The position numbers were made by a program, and so were the translations under genes. A stretch of 64,000 bases of DNA, from assembly GCF_022179805.1 (NCBI RefSeq), contig NZ_BPUO01000005.1:434001-498000 (forward strand), given 5' to 3'. The stretch comes from Cupriavidus pauculus (GTDB lineage Bacteria > Pseudomonadota > Gammaproteobacteria > Burkholderiales > Burkholderiaceae). Positions 1 to 7,948 of this stretch are shown piece after piece; the stretch's first letter is position 1, and every line of letters starts with the position of its first letter. Under the pieces are notes generated by a model. The model saw only the letters and a list, made by a program, of their open reading frames with translations, was not told the DNA's origin and did no database searches.

Positions 1-504
1 GCCGGGCCGCACGGCAAGCCGGTGCTGTCGATGCCGGGGGCGCCGGCCTTCAACGTGTCGCACGCGGGCGATCACGCCTGGATTGCGCTGACGCAGGCCC
101 ATCCGGGCGGTGGTGAACAGGTGGGCGTTGATATCGAATGGATGGACCCGGCGCTGGACCGCGACACGCTGCGCGGCATGGCCGAGCACTGCCTGACGCC
201 GCGCGAGCGTGCCTGGCTGGAATCGCTGCCGCCACAGGCGTGGCGGCACGGGTTCTTCACACTCTGGACTGCCAAGGAAGCCTTGCTGAAGGCGCTGGGC
301 GTTGGCATTGCCGATCACCTTCAGCATGTGTCGGTGGTGCCTGGCGCCGACGGCGCTGTGCGCCGCCACGCCGTGCTGCCCGAGCCGGGGCAGGGCGCCG
401 CGCCGATGGCCGCGCATGCGGCCGCGCTGGCGCGGATCCAGCTCTATGGGCTGCAGGCGCCCGCCGGCTACGCGGCCGCAATGGCCTGGCTGCCGCCGGC
501 CTGA
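1..504 (+). CDS. 4'-phosphopantetheinyl transferase, Sfp/EntD type (5' end outside window)
   Basis: The reading frame is open from base 1, so the N-terminus lies left of the window. The visible 167 residues carry Sfp-family signatures: FNVSHAGDH near the start, GVDIE (the Mg2+-binding Asp and Glu) about 30 residues later, and W-TAKEALLKALG (the WxxKEA motif). By family, the enzyme transfers phosphopantetheine from CoA to the conserved Ser of carrier domains, here presumably the ACP and six PCPs of the siderophore synthetases in this window. Its 3' end overlaps the convergent ornithine monooxygenase gene by 37 bp. It could also serve other carrier proteins of the cell, but its place at the edge of an NRPS locus favours the siderophore. 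Confidence 0.9.
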   Translation, partial: AGPHGKPVLSMPGAPAFNVSHAGDHAWIALTQAHPGGGEQVGVDIEWMDPALDRDTLRGMAEHCLTPRERAWLESLPPQAWRHGFFTLWTAKEALLKALGVGIADHLQHVSVVPGADGAVRRHAVLPEPGQGAAPMAAHAAALARIQLYGLQAPAGYAAAMAWLPPA

Positions 505-1838
505 ACCGGTTGCGCGGTCCAGCCGCGTCCCGGGTGCAGTGCGTCGTGAATGGCGCCCGCGATTTCCTCGGCGCGCGTCGGCAGCACCGACAGCAGCGTA
601 TCGCTGAGGCCATGGCTGCTCTGGCAGAAGCCCTGCAGGTACACCGGCACGGCCAGTTCCGGCGCGGTTTGCACGCGATAGTTGCGATCCACCGAGAAGT
701 CGCCCAGATAGCCAGCCAGCGGCGCCAGCAGGCGGCGATGGCTTTCGCGCTCGTATCCGGTGGCCAGCACCACGGCATCGTAGCGGCGGGTCTCGCAATC
801 GGCGGTGGCCGCCGTGCTGGGCGCAGTGCTGGCAATCGTCAGCTCCACGCCGTGGGCGCCTCCATGGGCGGCCTGCACGGCCTTGCACGTCAACAGGTTC
901 ACGCGGAACTGGCCGCTGACCTTCTGGCGGTACAGCATCGCGTAGATGCGCTCGATCAGGTCGGCGTCGATCACCGAGTAGTTGGTGTTCAGGTATTCGT
1001 CGATCAGGTGGTCGCGGCCGGCCTGGGTCTGCTCGAACACCACGTCGGTGTAGGCCGGCGCGAAGATCTCGTTGACGAACGGGCTGTCGTCAGCCGGCTT
1101 CAGCGCCGCGCCGCGCACCAGCCAGTCCACCTTGGCCGACGGATAGTTGTCGTGCAGGTCGATAAACGCCTCGGCCGCGCTTTGCCCGGCGCCGATCACG
1201 GCGATGCGCATCGGCTTGCCCTCTGCGCACGGCTGCTTGAGGATCCAGTTCAGGTAGCCGCTGTGATGGCTGATGCGCGCATCGTCGCGCACGCCGGCAA
1301 ACGCTTCCGGAATGCGCGGCGTGCCACCCGTGGACAGCACCACCGACCGCGCCACGCGCACGCGCTCGCGGCCCTGGGCGTCCACCGACACCACGCGCAC
1401 GCGGTCGATGCGGCCGCCATCGGCCTTGCCATCGGGCTCGATGCGCTGCACGCTCTCGCCGTTGCTGCACTGGCTGGCGAAGTGGCTGGCCGTCCAGCGC
1501 AGGTAGTCGTTGTACTCCATGCGGCTGGGGTAGAACGTGCGCAGGTTGATGAAGTCCACCAGGCGCCCGTGGCGATGCAGGTAGTTCACAAAGCTGTACG
1601 GGCTGGTCGGATTGCGCATCGACACCAGGTCTTTGAGGAACGAGATCTGCATCTCGCTCTGGGACACCAGCGTGTTGCCGTGCCACTGGTAGTGCTGCTG
1701 CTTTTCCAGGAAGTGGGCGTCCAGCGGGCGGCCGGCGCCAGCCTGTTCCTGCAGCGCGATGGCCAGGGCCAGGTTGGACGGCCCGAAGCCGATGCCGATC
1801 AGGTCGTGGACGGCGGGAGAGATGTCGCGAAGCGTCAT
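468..1838 (-). CDS. L-ornithine N5-monooxygenase (PvdA/SidA family)
   Basis: A flavin- and NADPH-dependent enzyme that hydroxylates the side-chain amine of ornithine, the first step towards a hydroxamate ligand. The 456-residue protein has the FAD-binding motif GIGFGPSNLALA near residue 15, an NADPH-binding motif VIGAGQSAAEAF in the middle and a late LATGYE motif, all typical of the family. The ATG at 1838 starts MTLRDISPAVHDLIGIG; a longer frame to 2153 exists but its extension has no family character. The gene is last in an operon of exporter, esterase, acyltransferase and monooxygenase. Its product should feed the two adenylation domains of the last NRPS that carry an acyl-hydroxyornithine-type code. 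Confidence 0.92.
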   Translation of the reverse strand: MTLRDISPAVHDLIGIGFGPSNLALAIALQEQAGAGRPLDAHFLEKQQHYQWHGNTLVSQSEMQISFLKDLVSMRNPTSPYSFVNYLHRHGRLVDFINLRTFYPSRMEYNDYLRWTASHFASQCSNGESVQRIEPDGKADGGRIDRVRVVSVDAQGRERVRVARSVVLSTGGTPRIPEAFAGVRDDARISHHSGYLNWILKQPCAEGKPMRIAVIGAGQSAAEAFIDLHDNYPSAKVDWLVRGAALKPADDSPFVNEIFAPAYTDVVFEQTQAGRDHLIDEYLNTNYSVIDADLIERIYAMLYRQKVSGQFRVNLLTCKAVQAAHGGAHGVELTIASTAPSTAATADCETRRYDAVVLATGYERESHRRLLAPLAGYLGDFSVDRNYRVQTAPELAVPVYLQGFCQSSHGLSDTLLSVLPTRAEEIAGAIHDALHPGRGWTAQPVQAGGSQAIAAA

Positions 1839-1900
1839 GGGTTCGGTCCTAAGCTGAAGTCGGAAGGAGGGAAGGGGCACGCCCCTTCGGTACGGATAGG

Positions 1901-2950
1901 TCAGGCGCGCGGTGCGTCGGGCGTCGAGGGTGCCGCCGGGGCCGGCAAGAGCAGGTGTTCGCCGAAGAACCGCTCGCGCAGCAGCATCACCAGCATGGCG
2001 CGCTTGTGCGGGAAGTCGAATTCCTTGATCTTCGAGAAGCCTGCCTTGTCCAGGTTGGCGATCTGGCGCACGTGGTCGGCGCGCGGCTCTCCCACGATGC
2101 GCTGCGTGCGCGAATCGTCCAGGAACTGGAAGTGCTGGATAGCCGGAAACCACGCGGTCAGGAACGCCTTGCCCCGGAACGCCGGCTCACCGATCAGCAC
2201 GTGCCAGCCACGGTCGTGGTCCTGCGCGTCGTAGAACGGGGCGATGCGGTTTTCCTTGGCCCAGTACACCTCGAAGTAGCCGAACGGCTCGTCGTCGAAC
2301 GCCGCAATCAGCGGCAGCATGTGCGGATCGTCGATCAACCCCTGCAGGTACGCGCGATGCTTGGCCTCGTCGCCTTCCTCGTTCCAGAAGTAGGCCACGT
2401 CGGGGTCGTTCATCCAGCGGTGCAGCAGCGGCAGGTCGCGCTCCAGCTCGGCCGCGCGCAGCGTCAGCGTCTTGCCAAGCCAGGGGATATGGCGCGCGTA
2501 CACCACGCCGGCCGGCTTGGGCGGGCGCAGCGGATGGCGGCTGGCACCGGTCATCGTGTACTGCAGCGGATAGGCGCCGGCCGACGCTGCCATGTACAGC
2601 TCGGCACGCTGCCACAACTGGCTGGCCTGCGCCACGTTGGCGCGCGTCAGCACGCCAGCGTCCTGCAGCCGGCGCGTGGCGGCGCGCGATTCCACCTCAA
2701 CGCGCAGCGTGTATGGCGCGCCGTGCGCGAACGCGGCGTCCAGCGCGGCCATCGTGGCGTGCGCCAGTGCCTGGCTGTCGGCATCGCCGTCCAGCAGGCG
2801 CAGCGTGGCGCCGTCGTACGAAAAACGGGCCGGCTGGTGGCCGTCGCGCGTGACGGTCAGCACATTGCCGTCGAGGCGGCTTTCGCAGCGCAGCGCGGGC
2901 TGGGCGGCGAAGGACAGGTGGCGTGAGAAAGGCGTGAGCTGAGTCGGCAT
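1901..2950 (-). CDS. Siderophore GNAT N-acyltransferase (IucB/RhbD-like)
   Basis: Predicted to acylate N5-hydroxyornithine and so complete the hydroxamate group. The 349-residue protein has a divergent N-terminal half and a C-terminal siderophore-type acetyltransferase domain (about residues 170-335) with the family's signature stretches: LHRWMNDPDV, YFEVYWAKEN, a DRGWHVLIGE segment and the late R-IVGEPRADH motif. The start at ATG 2950 has an AGGA about 11 bases upstream; a longer open frame to 3058 has low-complexity sequence and is unlikely to be translated. The acyl donor (acetyl, hydroxybutyryl or longer) cannot be read from sequence. The gene lies 62 bp upstream of the monooxygenase gene, which fits hydroxylation followed by acylation. 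Confidence 0.85.
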   Translation of the reverse strand: MPTQLTPFSRHLSFAAQPALRCESRLDGNVLTVTRDGHQPARFSYDGATLRLLDGDADSQALAHATMAALDAAFAHGAPYTLRVEVESRAATRRLQDAGVLTRANVAQASQLWQRAELYMAASAGAYPLQYTMTGASRHPLRPPKPAGVVYARHIPWLGKTLTLRAAELERDLPLLHRWMNDPDVAYFWNEEGDEAKHRAYLQGLIDDPHMLPLIAAFDDEPFGYFEVYWAKENRIAPFYDAQDHDRGWHVLIGEPAFRGKAFLTAWFPAIQHFQFLDDSRTQRIVGEPRADHVRQIANLDKAGFSKIKEFDFPHKRAMLVMLLRERFFGEHLLLPAPAAPSTPDAPRA

Positions 2951-3008
2951 ATGGGTGTGTTCCTGACGATGCGTTGTTGTTGTCGTGACGATGCAGGGCG
3001 CGCCGAAT

Positions 3009-4004
3009 TTAGATGGCGGCTGCCAGTTGCTCGTGGGCTTTGCGGGCGTACATCGCACCGGCCAGCGCCCGCGCGATGTCTTCGTGCGCCTGCGCTGCCT
3101 CGGCCACGATGTTGCCCATGCGCAGGAACTCGTGGACCATGCCCGCGTACTCCCGCACCGTCACGGGCACGCCGGCATCGGCCAGCTTGCGCGCATAGGC
3201 GTGGCCTTCGTCGCACAGCGGATCACACTCGGCCAGCACGATCCAGGCCGGTGCCACGCCCCGATGATCGGACGCGCGCAGCGGCGCGAAGCGCCAGTCC
3301 TGACGGTCTTGCGCATCGCGCAGGTACTGGTTGTAGAACCAGTCGATGGTCTCGGTATCGAGCAGATGGCCTTGCCCGTATTGCCGATGAGATGGGCTAT
3401 CCGTGTCGCCGCCCAGCCCCGCGTAGCAGAGCACCTGCAGGCACGGCTGCGGCAGGCTTGGATCGTCGCGTGCGGCCAGCGCCAGCATGGCGCTGAGCGT
3501 GCCGCCCGCGCTGTCGCCGCCCACGGCGATCCGTGTAGGGTCGAGCCCCAGCGCGGCGGCGTGCGTGCCAAGCCAGGCGAGTGCATCGATGGCGTCGTGC
3601 GCGGCAGTCGGGAATTTGTGCTCCGGCGCCAGACGGTAGGCCACCGATATCACCGCGCAGGGCGTTCGTGCGGACAGCGCGCTGCATAGCGAGGTGTGGG
3701 AGTCGAGGCTGCCCACCGTGAAGCCGCCGCTGTGAAAATGCAGCAGCACCGGCAGGGCAGGGCCGTCGCCACGTGCGCGCGGCGCATACAGGCGCGCATC
3801 GATGTGCGAGCCGTCGCGCGTGGCGATTTGCAGCGCTTCCACGCGCGCCAGCGGTTCGGGCGGCAGATCGAGCGCGGTGGACGCCTCGTCGAATTCGCGC
3901 CGCGCCTGCGCGGGCGTCAGTTCATGGATGACCGGGCGTTTGCCCGTGGCGGTGGCAATCTCCACCATGTCCAGCAGGGCTTCGAGGTCGGGATGCAGCG
4001 GCAT
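3009..4004 (-). CDS. Alpha/beta hydrolase of the hormone-sensitive-lipase family
   Basis: A 331-residue esterase-like protein. The nucleophile elbow GDSAGG lies about residue 165, the acid residue is in ECDPLCDEG and the histidine in MVHEF near residue 290. The oxyanion motif reads HSGGF instead of the usual HGGG. ATG 4004 has a GGAGA eight bases upstream. It sits between the exporter (24 bp gap) and the acyltransferase (58 bp gap), so it is almost certainly co-transcribed with siderophore tailoring genes. A role in hydrolysing the siderophore or an ester intermediate is possible, but it does not resemble the Fes/IroE esterases and its substrate is unknown. Confidence 0.85.
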   Translation of the reverse strand: MPLHPDLEALLDMVEIATATGKRPVIHELTPAQARREFDEASTALDLPPEPLARVEALQIATRDGSHIDARLYAPRARGDGPALPVLLHFHSGGFTVGSLDSHTSLCSALSARTPCAVISVAYRLAPEHKFPTAAHDAIDALAWLGTHAAALGLDPTRIAVGGDSAGGTLSAMLALAARDDPSLPQPCLQVLCYAGLGGDTDSPSHRQYGQGHLLDTETIDWFYNQYLRDAQDRQDWRFAPLRASDHRGVAPAWIVLAECDPLCDEGHAYARKLADAGVPVTVREYAGMVHEFLRMGNIVAEAAQAHEDIARALAGAMYARKAHEQLAAAI

Positions 4005-4028
4005 TGGCGCGTCTCCGGTGTAGGTAGG

Positions 4029-5690
4029 TCAGGCGGCGGAGGCCACTGCCAGCGGCGATGGCGTGGTGGGCGTGGCATGCGCAGCGTGCGATGCCGAATC
4101 GGCCACGATCTGCCCGTTCTCGATCTTGATCATGCGGTCGGCCAGGTCGAAGTAGCGGTCGTCGTGCGAGATCACCAGCACGGCCTTGCCCTGCGCGCGC
4201 AGTTCCGGCAGCACTTCGCGATAGAAGATGTCCTTGAACAGCGGGTCCTGATCGGCGGCCCATTCGTCCAGGATCAGCACCGGGCGCCGCTCCAGGCAGG
4301 CCACGATCAGCGCCAGCCGCTTGCGCTGGCCTTGCGACAGCGCCTGCGTGGTGAAGCGTCCGTCGCGCACGGCCACCTTGTGGCCGAGCTGGAAGCGCTG
4401 GATCAGGTGATTGGCCAGCGCCTCGTCCTGCGGGTCGTGGGCCAGCAGCGTGTCGAACAGGTGAAAGTCCGAGAACACCGCCGAGAACAGCGCGCGGTAG
4501 TCGGCCAGGTGCGCCGCATCGGCGGCCTTGCCGTTGTGCAGCAGGTGACCGGCCAGCGGCGGATACAGCCCGGCGATCAGCTTGGCCAGCGTGGTCTTGC
4601 CGCTGCCGTTGCCACCCACCAGGAACACGATTTCGCCGGCGTGCAGCGTCAGATCGACCGGACCCAGCGCGAAGAAGCTGTTCTCGGCCTCGTGGAAGTA
4701 GCGATGGCTGGCACCGTCCAGCGCCACCGAAGCAAACGGCGTGCTGGCCGTGGCGCGCGGCGGCGCCTCGGGGTCGGCATCGGCGCCCAGCGCCTCGATG
4801 CGGGCATAGGCCACGCGCCCCATGCTCAGCGCCGGCAGCGCGTTGAGCAGCGACTCCAGCGGCGACATGATGTACAGGAACATGATCGTGAAGCCGGTCA
4901 TCACGGCCGGGTCCAGCGGCGTGGCGCGCGGAAAGAACAGCACGCCGCCGATCACCGCGAAGAACAGGAAGCTGCCAAAGCCCAGCGCGACGAAGAAGAT
5001 CGACAGGCCGCGCGTGCGCGCGCTGCGTACCGCTTCGAGCGTGGCGCCCAGGCTGTCACGCAGAAAACTCTGCTGCTTGCCGTGGTTCAGCTTCAGTTCG
5101 CGCGCACCGGACACCAGCGCCTTGAACTGCCCGTGCAGCGCGTCCTGCGCGGCGCCCGCCTTCTTCAGGTGCACCAGCGCGCGCCGGTGGTTCAGGTGGT
5201 AGACCCACGAGCCGATGCCAAGGATGGCGCACGCGATGCCGAACGTCGGCAGCGACAGCCAGGCCAGGTAGCCCAGGCAGCCCAGCACGACCATGGCGTT
5301 GGTCAGCACCACCGGAATCACGGACAGGCCATTGGCCACGTGCTGGCTGTCATCGGCCAGCGCGGCCTGCACGCGTGCATTGCCGGTCTGTTCGATATGC
5401 GGATAGGGGGCGCCGATAAAGCGCTCGCAGATCTGTGCGCGAATGCGGGCCAGTGCACTCTGGCTCACGCGTACGAACAGCGTGGACGCCAGCGTACGGC
5501 ACGCCAGCACGGCGATTGCCAGCGCCGCGAACGGCAAGGCGAGCCGGGGCGCGTCGGCGCCTTGCGTGGCCAGCACGCGGTTGATCAGGGCGACCATGCT
5601 CACGGCACAAAGGCCGGCGGCAAGGCTGGCAGCAGCGGCCAGCACGATGGTCATGCGCAGTTTGCGCGGCAGGGAGGCGATTAGCGACAT
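4029..5690 (-). CDS. Cyclic-peptide-type ABC exporter (PvdE/SyrD family)
   Basis: A fused transmembrane-ATPase half-transporter of 553 residues, the size of PvdE-like exporters that move siderophores or their precursors from cytoplasm to periplasm. Residues 1-300 hold about six hydrophobic segments. The nucleotide-binding domain follows with Walker A GGNGSGKTT (359-367), signature LSQGQ (451-455), Walker B VLILDE (471-476) and H-loop His509. It is the first gene of the minus-strand operon that continues to the ornithine monooxygenase. A candidate iron-starvation sigma promoter lies 36-60 bp upstream, overlapping a divergent one for the fhuF-like gene. The C-terminal 25 residues are low-complexity Ala/Ser/Pro and look dispensable. 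Confidence 0.9.
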   Translation of the reverse strand: MSLIASLPRKLRMTIVLAAAASLAAGLCAVSMVALINRVLATQGADAPRLALPFAALAIAVLACRTLASTLFVRVSQSALARIRAQICERFIGAPYPHIEQTGNARVQAALADDSQHVANGLSVIPVVLTNAMVVLGCLGYLAWLSLPTFGIACAILGIGSWVYHLNHRRALVHLKKAGAAQDALHGQFKALVSGARELKLNHGKQQSFLRDSLGATLEAVRSARTRGLSIFFVALGFGSFLFFAVIGGVLFFPRATPLDPAVMTGFTIMFLYIMSPLESLLNALPALSMGRVAYARIEALGADADPEAPPRATASTPFASVALDGASHRYFHEAENSFFALGPVDLTLHAGEIVFLVGGNGSGKTTLAKLIAGLYPPLAGHLLHNGKAADAAHLADYRALFSAVFSDFHLFDTLLAHDPQDEALANHLIQRFQLGHKVAVRDGRFTTQALSQGQRKRLALIVACLERRPVLILDEWAADQDPLFKDIFYREVLPELRAQGKAVLVISHDDRYFDLADRMIKIENGQIVADSASHAAHATPTTPSPLAVASAA

Positions 5691-5725
5691 GCGGACGAGG
5701 GGTAAGGGCGGATCCTGTCCTGAAA

Positions 5726-5750
5726 GACGCGTGGCCCCGGCGGAAAGTTA
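5726..5750 (-). promoter_or_regulatory. Candidate OrbS/PvdS-type promoter for the exporter operon
   Basis: Read on the minus strand this is TAAC, 17 bases, then CGTC, against the TAAA-N17-CGTC pattern known for OrbS-dependent promoters (PvdS sites are similar). The -35 differs at one base; the -10 and spacing are exact. It lies 36 bp before the exporter start. It shares its -35 with the divergent site at 5749-5773. Confidence 0.5.
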
Positions 5751-5773
5751 ATTTCCTGCGGCCCTGGCTCGTC
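5749..5773 (+). promoter_or_regulatory. Candidate OrbS/PvdS-type promoter for the fhuF-like gene
   Basis: Plus-strand TAAT (5749-5752), exactly 17 bases, then CGTC (5770-5773). It differs from the TAAA-N17-CGTC pattern at one base and points at the reductase gene 84 bp downstream. The TTAA at 5748-5751 serves both this and the opposite-strand site. Confidence 0.5.
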
Positions 5774-5856
5774 ATGCGTAATGGGCCAGTCGTGCCGCCG
5801 GAAACCCGGGCGCGCCACTGGCCCCGATCCCCGATTTCGCCCGGCCATCCACCCGC

Positions 5857-6591
5857 ATGCTCGACTTTCTTGCCCCTTTCTTCACTGGCCCGCTGCGACC
5901 CTTCGGCGACCGCCTGCACGCCGGCGGCGTGCCGACCACGCACGCAGCATGGTCGGCCGAGGCACTGGCCCGCTGCGCGCGGACGATGGCTTGCGACGAC
6001 CCCCGCGCGCTGGCGGCGGCCTGGTTTCGGGATTACACGAAGGCGGTGTTGCCAGGTGCGCTGGTCGCCGCCACGGTATTCCGGCGCCGGCTGCCGTTCG
6101 ACACGGCCGGCATCGAGATCGGCGACGACGGCCTGCTCGCCGCGCTACGTCTGGTCGATGTGGGAAAGAGTACGGAAGAGAGCCTGCCGGCGCTGCTGTC
6201 ACCGCTGATGGATGTGCACCTGCCGCAGTTGGTGGAGGCGCTGTTGGTGGCGAGCCGCGCATCGCAGCGGCTGCTGTGGTGTACGGGCGGCGTCTCCGCG
6301 CACGGCATTGCCCGCCAGCTCGCCGCGCATCCGGCGCTTGGCGCCGAACGCCGTGCGGAATTGCTGGCGTGGATCCGCAACGGCGTATCGGCCGATGGCT
6401 ACCAGAATCCGCTGCACGGTGCGTTCCGACCCGGCACGGAACCGGAGACGCCCGGCGTGGCGCCGGTACGGCGCGTCTGCTGCCTTAGCTATCGCCTGCC
6501 CGGCGAAGGGCATTGCGGCACGTGTCCGCGCGTGGCGGCTATCGCTGCGCGCCGCGAGCGCGCCACTGACGCCACAGCCACCACGCCGTAA
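5857..6591 (+). CDS. FhuF-like ferric siderophore reductase (2Fe-2S)
   Basis: A 244-residue protein whose C-terminus has the FhuF cluster-binding pattern Cys-Cys-x10-Cys-x2-Cys (CCLSYRLPGEGHCGTCP, about residues 212-228). By family it reduces Fe(III) bound to hydroxamate siderophores in the cytoplasm and so releases iron. The rest is weakly conserved, as is usual for FhuF relatives. ATG 5857 begins MLDFLAPFF; there is no strong ribosome site just before it. It diverges from the exporter operon, and its 3' end overlaps the convergent small membrane protein gene by 53 bp. Its presence suggests that the ferri-siderophore, or at least its iron, is handled inside the cell. Confidence 0.85.
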   Translation: MLDFLAPFFTGPLRPFGDRLHAGGVPTTHAAWSAEALARCARTMACDDPRALAAAWFRDYTKAVLPGALVAATVFRRRLPFDTAGIEIGDDGLLAALRLVDVGKSTEESLPALLSPLMDVHLPQLVEALLVASRASQRLLWCTGGVSAHGIARQLAAHPALGAERRAELLAWIRNGVSADGYQNPLHGAFRPGTEPETPGVAPVRRVCCLSYRLPGEGHCGTCPRVAAIAARRERATDATATTP

Positions 6592-6727
6592 CGCCCACGG
6601 GCACGCCCAGGCCGACCCAGCACAGTGCGTCCCAGGCGCCATCGCCAAAAATGCCGGCGGCCAGGCCGCCCAGCGACAGCACGCCCAGCAGCGCGGGCAT
6701 CGGCCAGGTATCGTCGATCAGCTTCAT
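6539..6727 (-). CDS. Small membrane protein downstream of PepSY gene
   Basis: A 62-residue protein, MKLIDDTWPMPALLG at its start, with two hydrophobic stretches (about residues 9-27 and 33-50) and a basic C-terminus. The ATG overlaps the stop of the PepSY gene in an ATGA arrangement, so the two are very likely translationally coupled. I do not recognise the family. The coupling suggests an accessory subunit or stabiliser of the PepSY protein. It is convergent with and overlaps the last 53 bp of the fhuF-like gene. Confidence 0.7.
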   Translation of the reverse strand: MKLIDDTWPMPALLGVLSLGGLAAGIFGDGAWDALCWVGLGVPVGVTAWWLWRQWRARGAQR

Positions 6728-7884
6728 GCCTGGTCTCCGGACAGTTGCGGCGGCAGCGTCGAGCGCGCGTCCTCGCGGCTGCGGCGCGGGCGCTTGAGCC
6801 AGAAGATGAAGCCCGTCACCGTGGCACCGGCCGTGATAAGGGTCAGCAGCGCCCACAGGATCTGCAGCGGACGGCCCGCGTAGTCGCCAAAGTGGAATGG
6901 TGCCGACAGCAGCAGCACCTGCAGATACCATGGCATGCCGCGCACGGCGGCCACGCTGCCGTCACCGGCATCCACCAGCACGATCGCGTAGACGCGCTTC
7001 TGCAGTTCGGTATGGCCACGCAGCACCACACCATAGTGGCGGCCCGTGGAAAACTCGGTATTCGGATAGAACACAAAGGCCGCGTCCTTGCCCGGCACGG
7101 CCTGGTTGGCGGCCGCCAGCGCGCGGTCCACCGGCACCAGCGACGGCGGCGTCGGCCCGGGCAGCGTGGCAATCAGGTGCTGCAGCTCGGTCTTCTGCCA
7201 GACGCCGATGATCAGCGGCGAAAACGACAGGAAGGTGCCGGTCAGGCCCACCACCAGCGCCCACACCATCACGACGATGCCGAACAGGTTGTGCAGGTCG
7301 GCCTGCACGATGCGCACCGGCTTGCCAAAACGCACCAGCCCGAAGGCCAGCTTGCGCATGAACGGGCCATACACCACCAGGCCGCTGATCAGGCTCAGCG
7401 TGAACAGCACGCCGATTAAGCCGATGAAGAACTGGCCCGGTAGCCCCAGGAACAGGTTCAGGTGCAGCTTGAGGATAAAGCCGCTGAAGGTCTCGCCCGG
7501 CGGCCCCGGCTTGCGCGTGGCGCCCGTGGCGGCATCGAACTGCGTGGTGGTGCCATTGCGCAGCTTGGGCTCGCCCGCCGGCCCCACGCGCACGCCCACG
7601 GCGTCGGCATCGTCATCGGCGAACGAGATCGATTTGGTGACCTGGCCCGGATGGGCAGCCTGCGCGGTATCGACCAGCGACTGCAGCGACGGACGCTCGG
7701 CCGGCAAGGCCACGGTGCGCTCGGCGGCTACCTGGCCGTGGTGTTCCTGGCCCAGCAGCGCGTCGATGTCCTCGTGGAAGATCAGCAGCAGGCCGGTCAC
7801 GCACAGCACCAGCAGGTTCAGCGTGCAGAGCAGGCTGGTCCATCGGTGGATCGCGTACCAGATGCGTAGCGTGGGGGCTTTCAT
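6724..7884 (-). CDS. PepSY-associated transmembrane protein (siderophore/iron uptake type)
   Basis: A 386-residue inner-membrane protein with four main hydrophobic segments in the PepSY_TM arrangement: AIHRWTSLLCTLNLL near the N-terminus, HLNLFLGLPGQFFIG and DLHNLFGIVVMVWAL in the middle and PLQILWALLTLITAG near the C-terminus. Conserved His residues near the membrane segments (His in IHRW, LHLN, DLHN and PFHF) could bind haem. Proteins of this type commonly accompany TonB receptors and are proposed to reduce ferri-siderophores at the inner membrane. ATG 7884 is chosen because an AGGAG precedes it; an in-frame TTG at 7902 lies upstream of that site. A terminator-like hairpin separates it from the TonB receptor gene, 64 bp upstream. 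Confidence 0.85.
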   Translation of the reverse strand: MKAPTLRIWYAIHRWTSLLCTLNLLVLCVTGLLLIFHEDIDALLGQEHHGQVAAERTVALPAERPSLQSLVDTAQAAHPGQVTKSISFADDDADAVGVRVGPAGEPKLRNGTTTQFDAATGATRKPGPPGETFSGFILKLHLNLFLGLPGQFFIGLIGVLFTLSLISGLVVYGPFMRKLAFGLVRFGKPVRIVQADLHNLFGIVVMVWALVVGLTGTFLSFSPLIIGVWQKTELQHLIATLPGPTPPSLVPVDRALAAANQAVPGKDAAFVFYPNTEFSTGRHYGVVLRGHTELQKRVYAIVLVDAGDGSVAAVRGMPWYLQVLLLSAPFHFGDYAGRPLQILWALLTLITAGATVTGFIFWLKRPRRSREDARSTLPPQLSGDQA

Positions 7885-7908
7885 GTTCTTGTACTCCTGC
7901 AAAGCAAA

Positions 7909-7938
7909 ACGGCCCGCCCCGGATTGCGGGCGGGCCGT
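7909..7938 (-). terminator. Rho-independent terminator after the TonB receptor gene
   Basis: A perfect 11-bp inverted repeat (arms 7909-7919 and 7928-7938, ACGGCCCGCCC and its complement) with an 8-base loop. On the minus strand it is followed by TTTTGCTTT. It begins 11 bp past the receptor stop. It probably limits, rather than abolishes, read-through into the PepSY gene. Confidence 0.8.
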
Positions 7939-7948
7939 CAGGTGCTGC

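Noticed and set aside
138..2234. A 698-residue plus-strand open frame
   Set aside because: It crosses the phosphopantetheinyl transferase and lies opposite the monooxygenase and acyltransferase genes, both of which have clear motifs.
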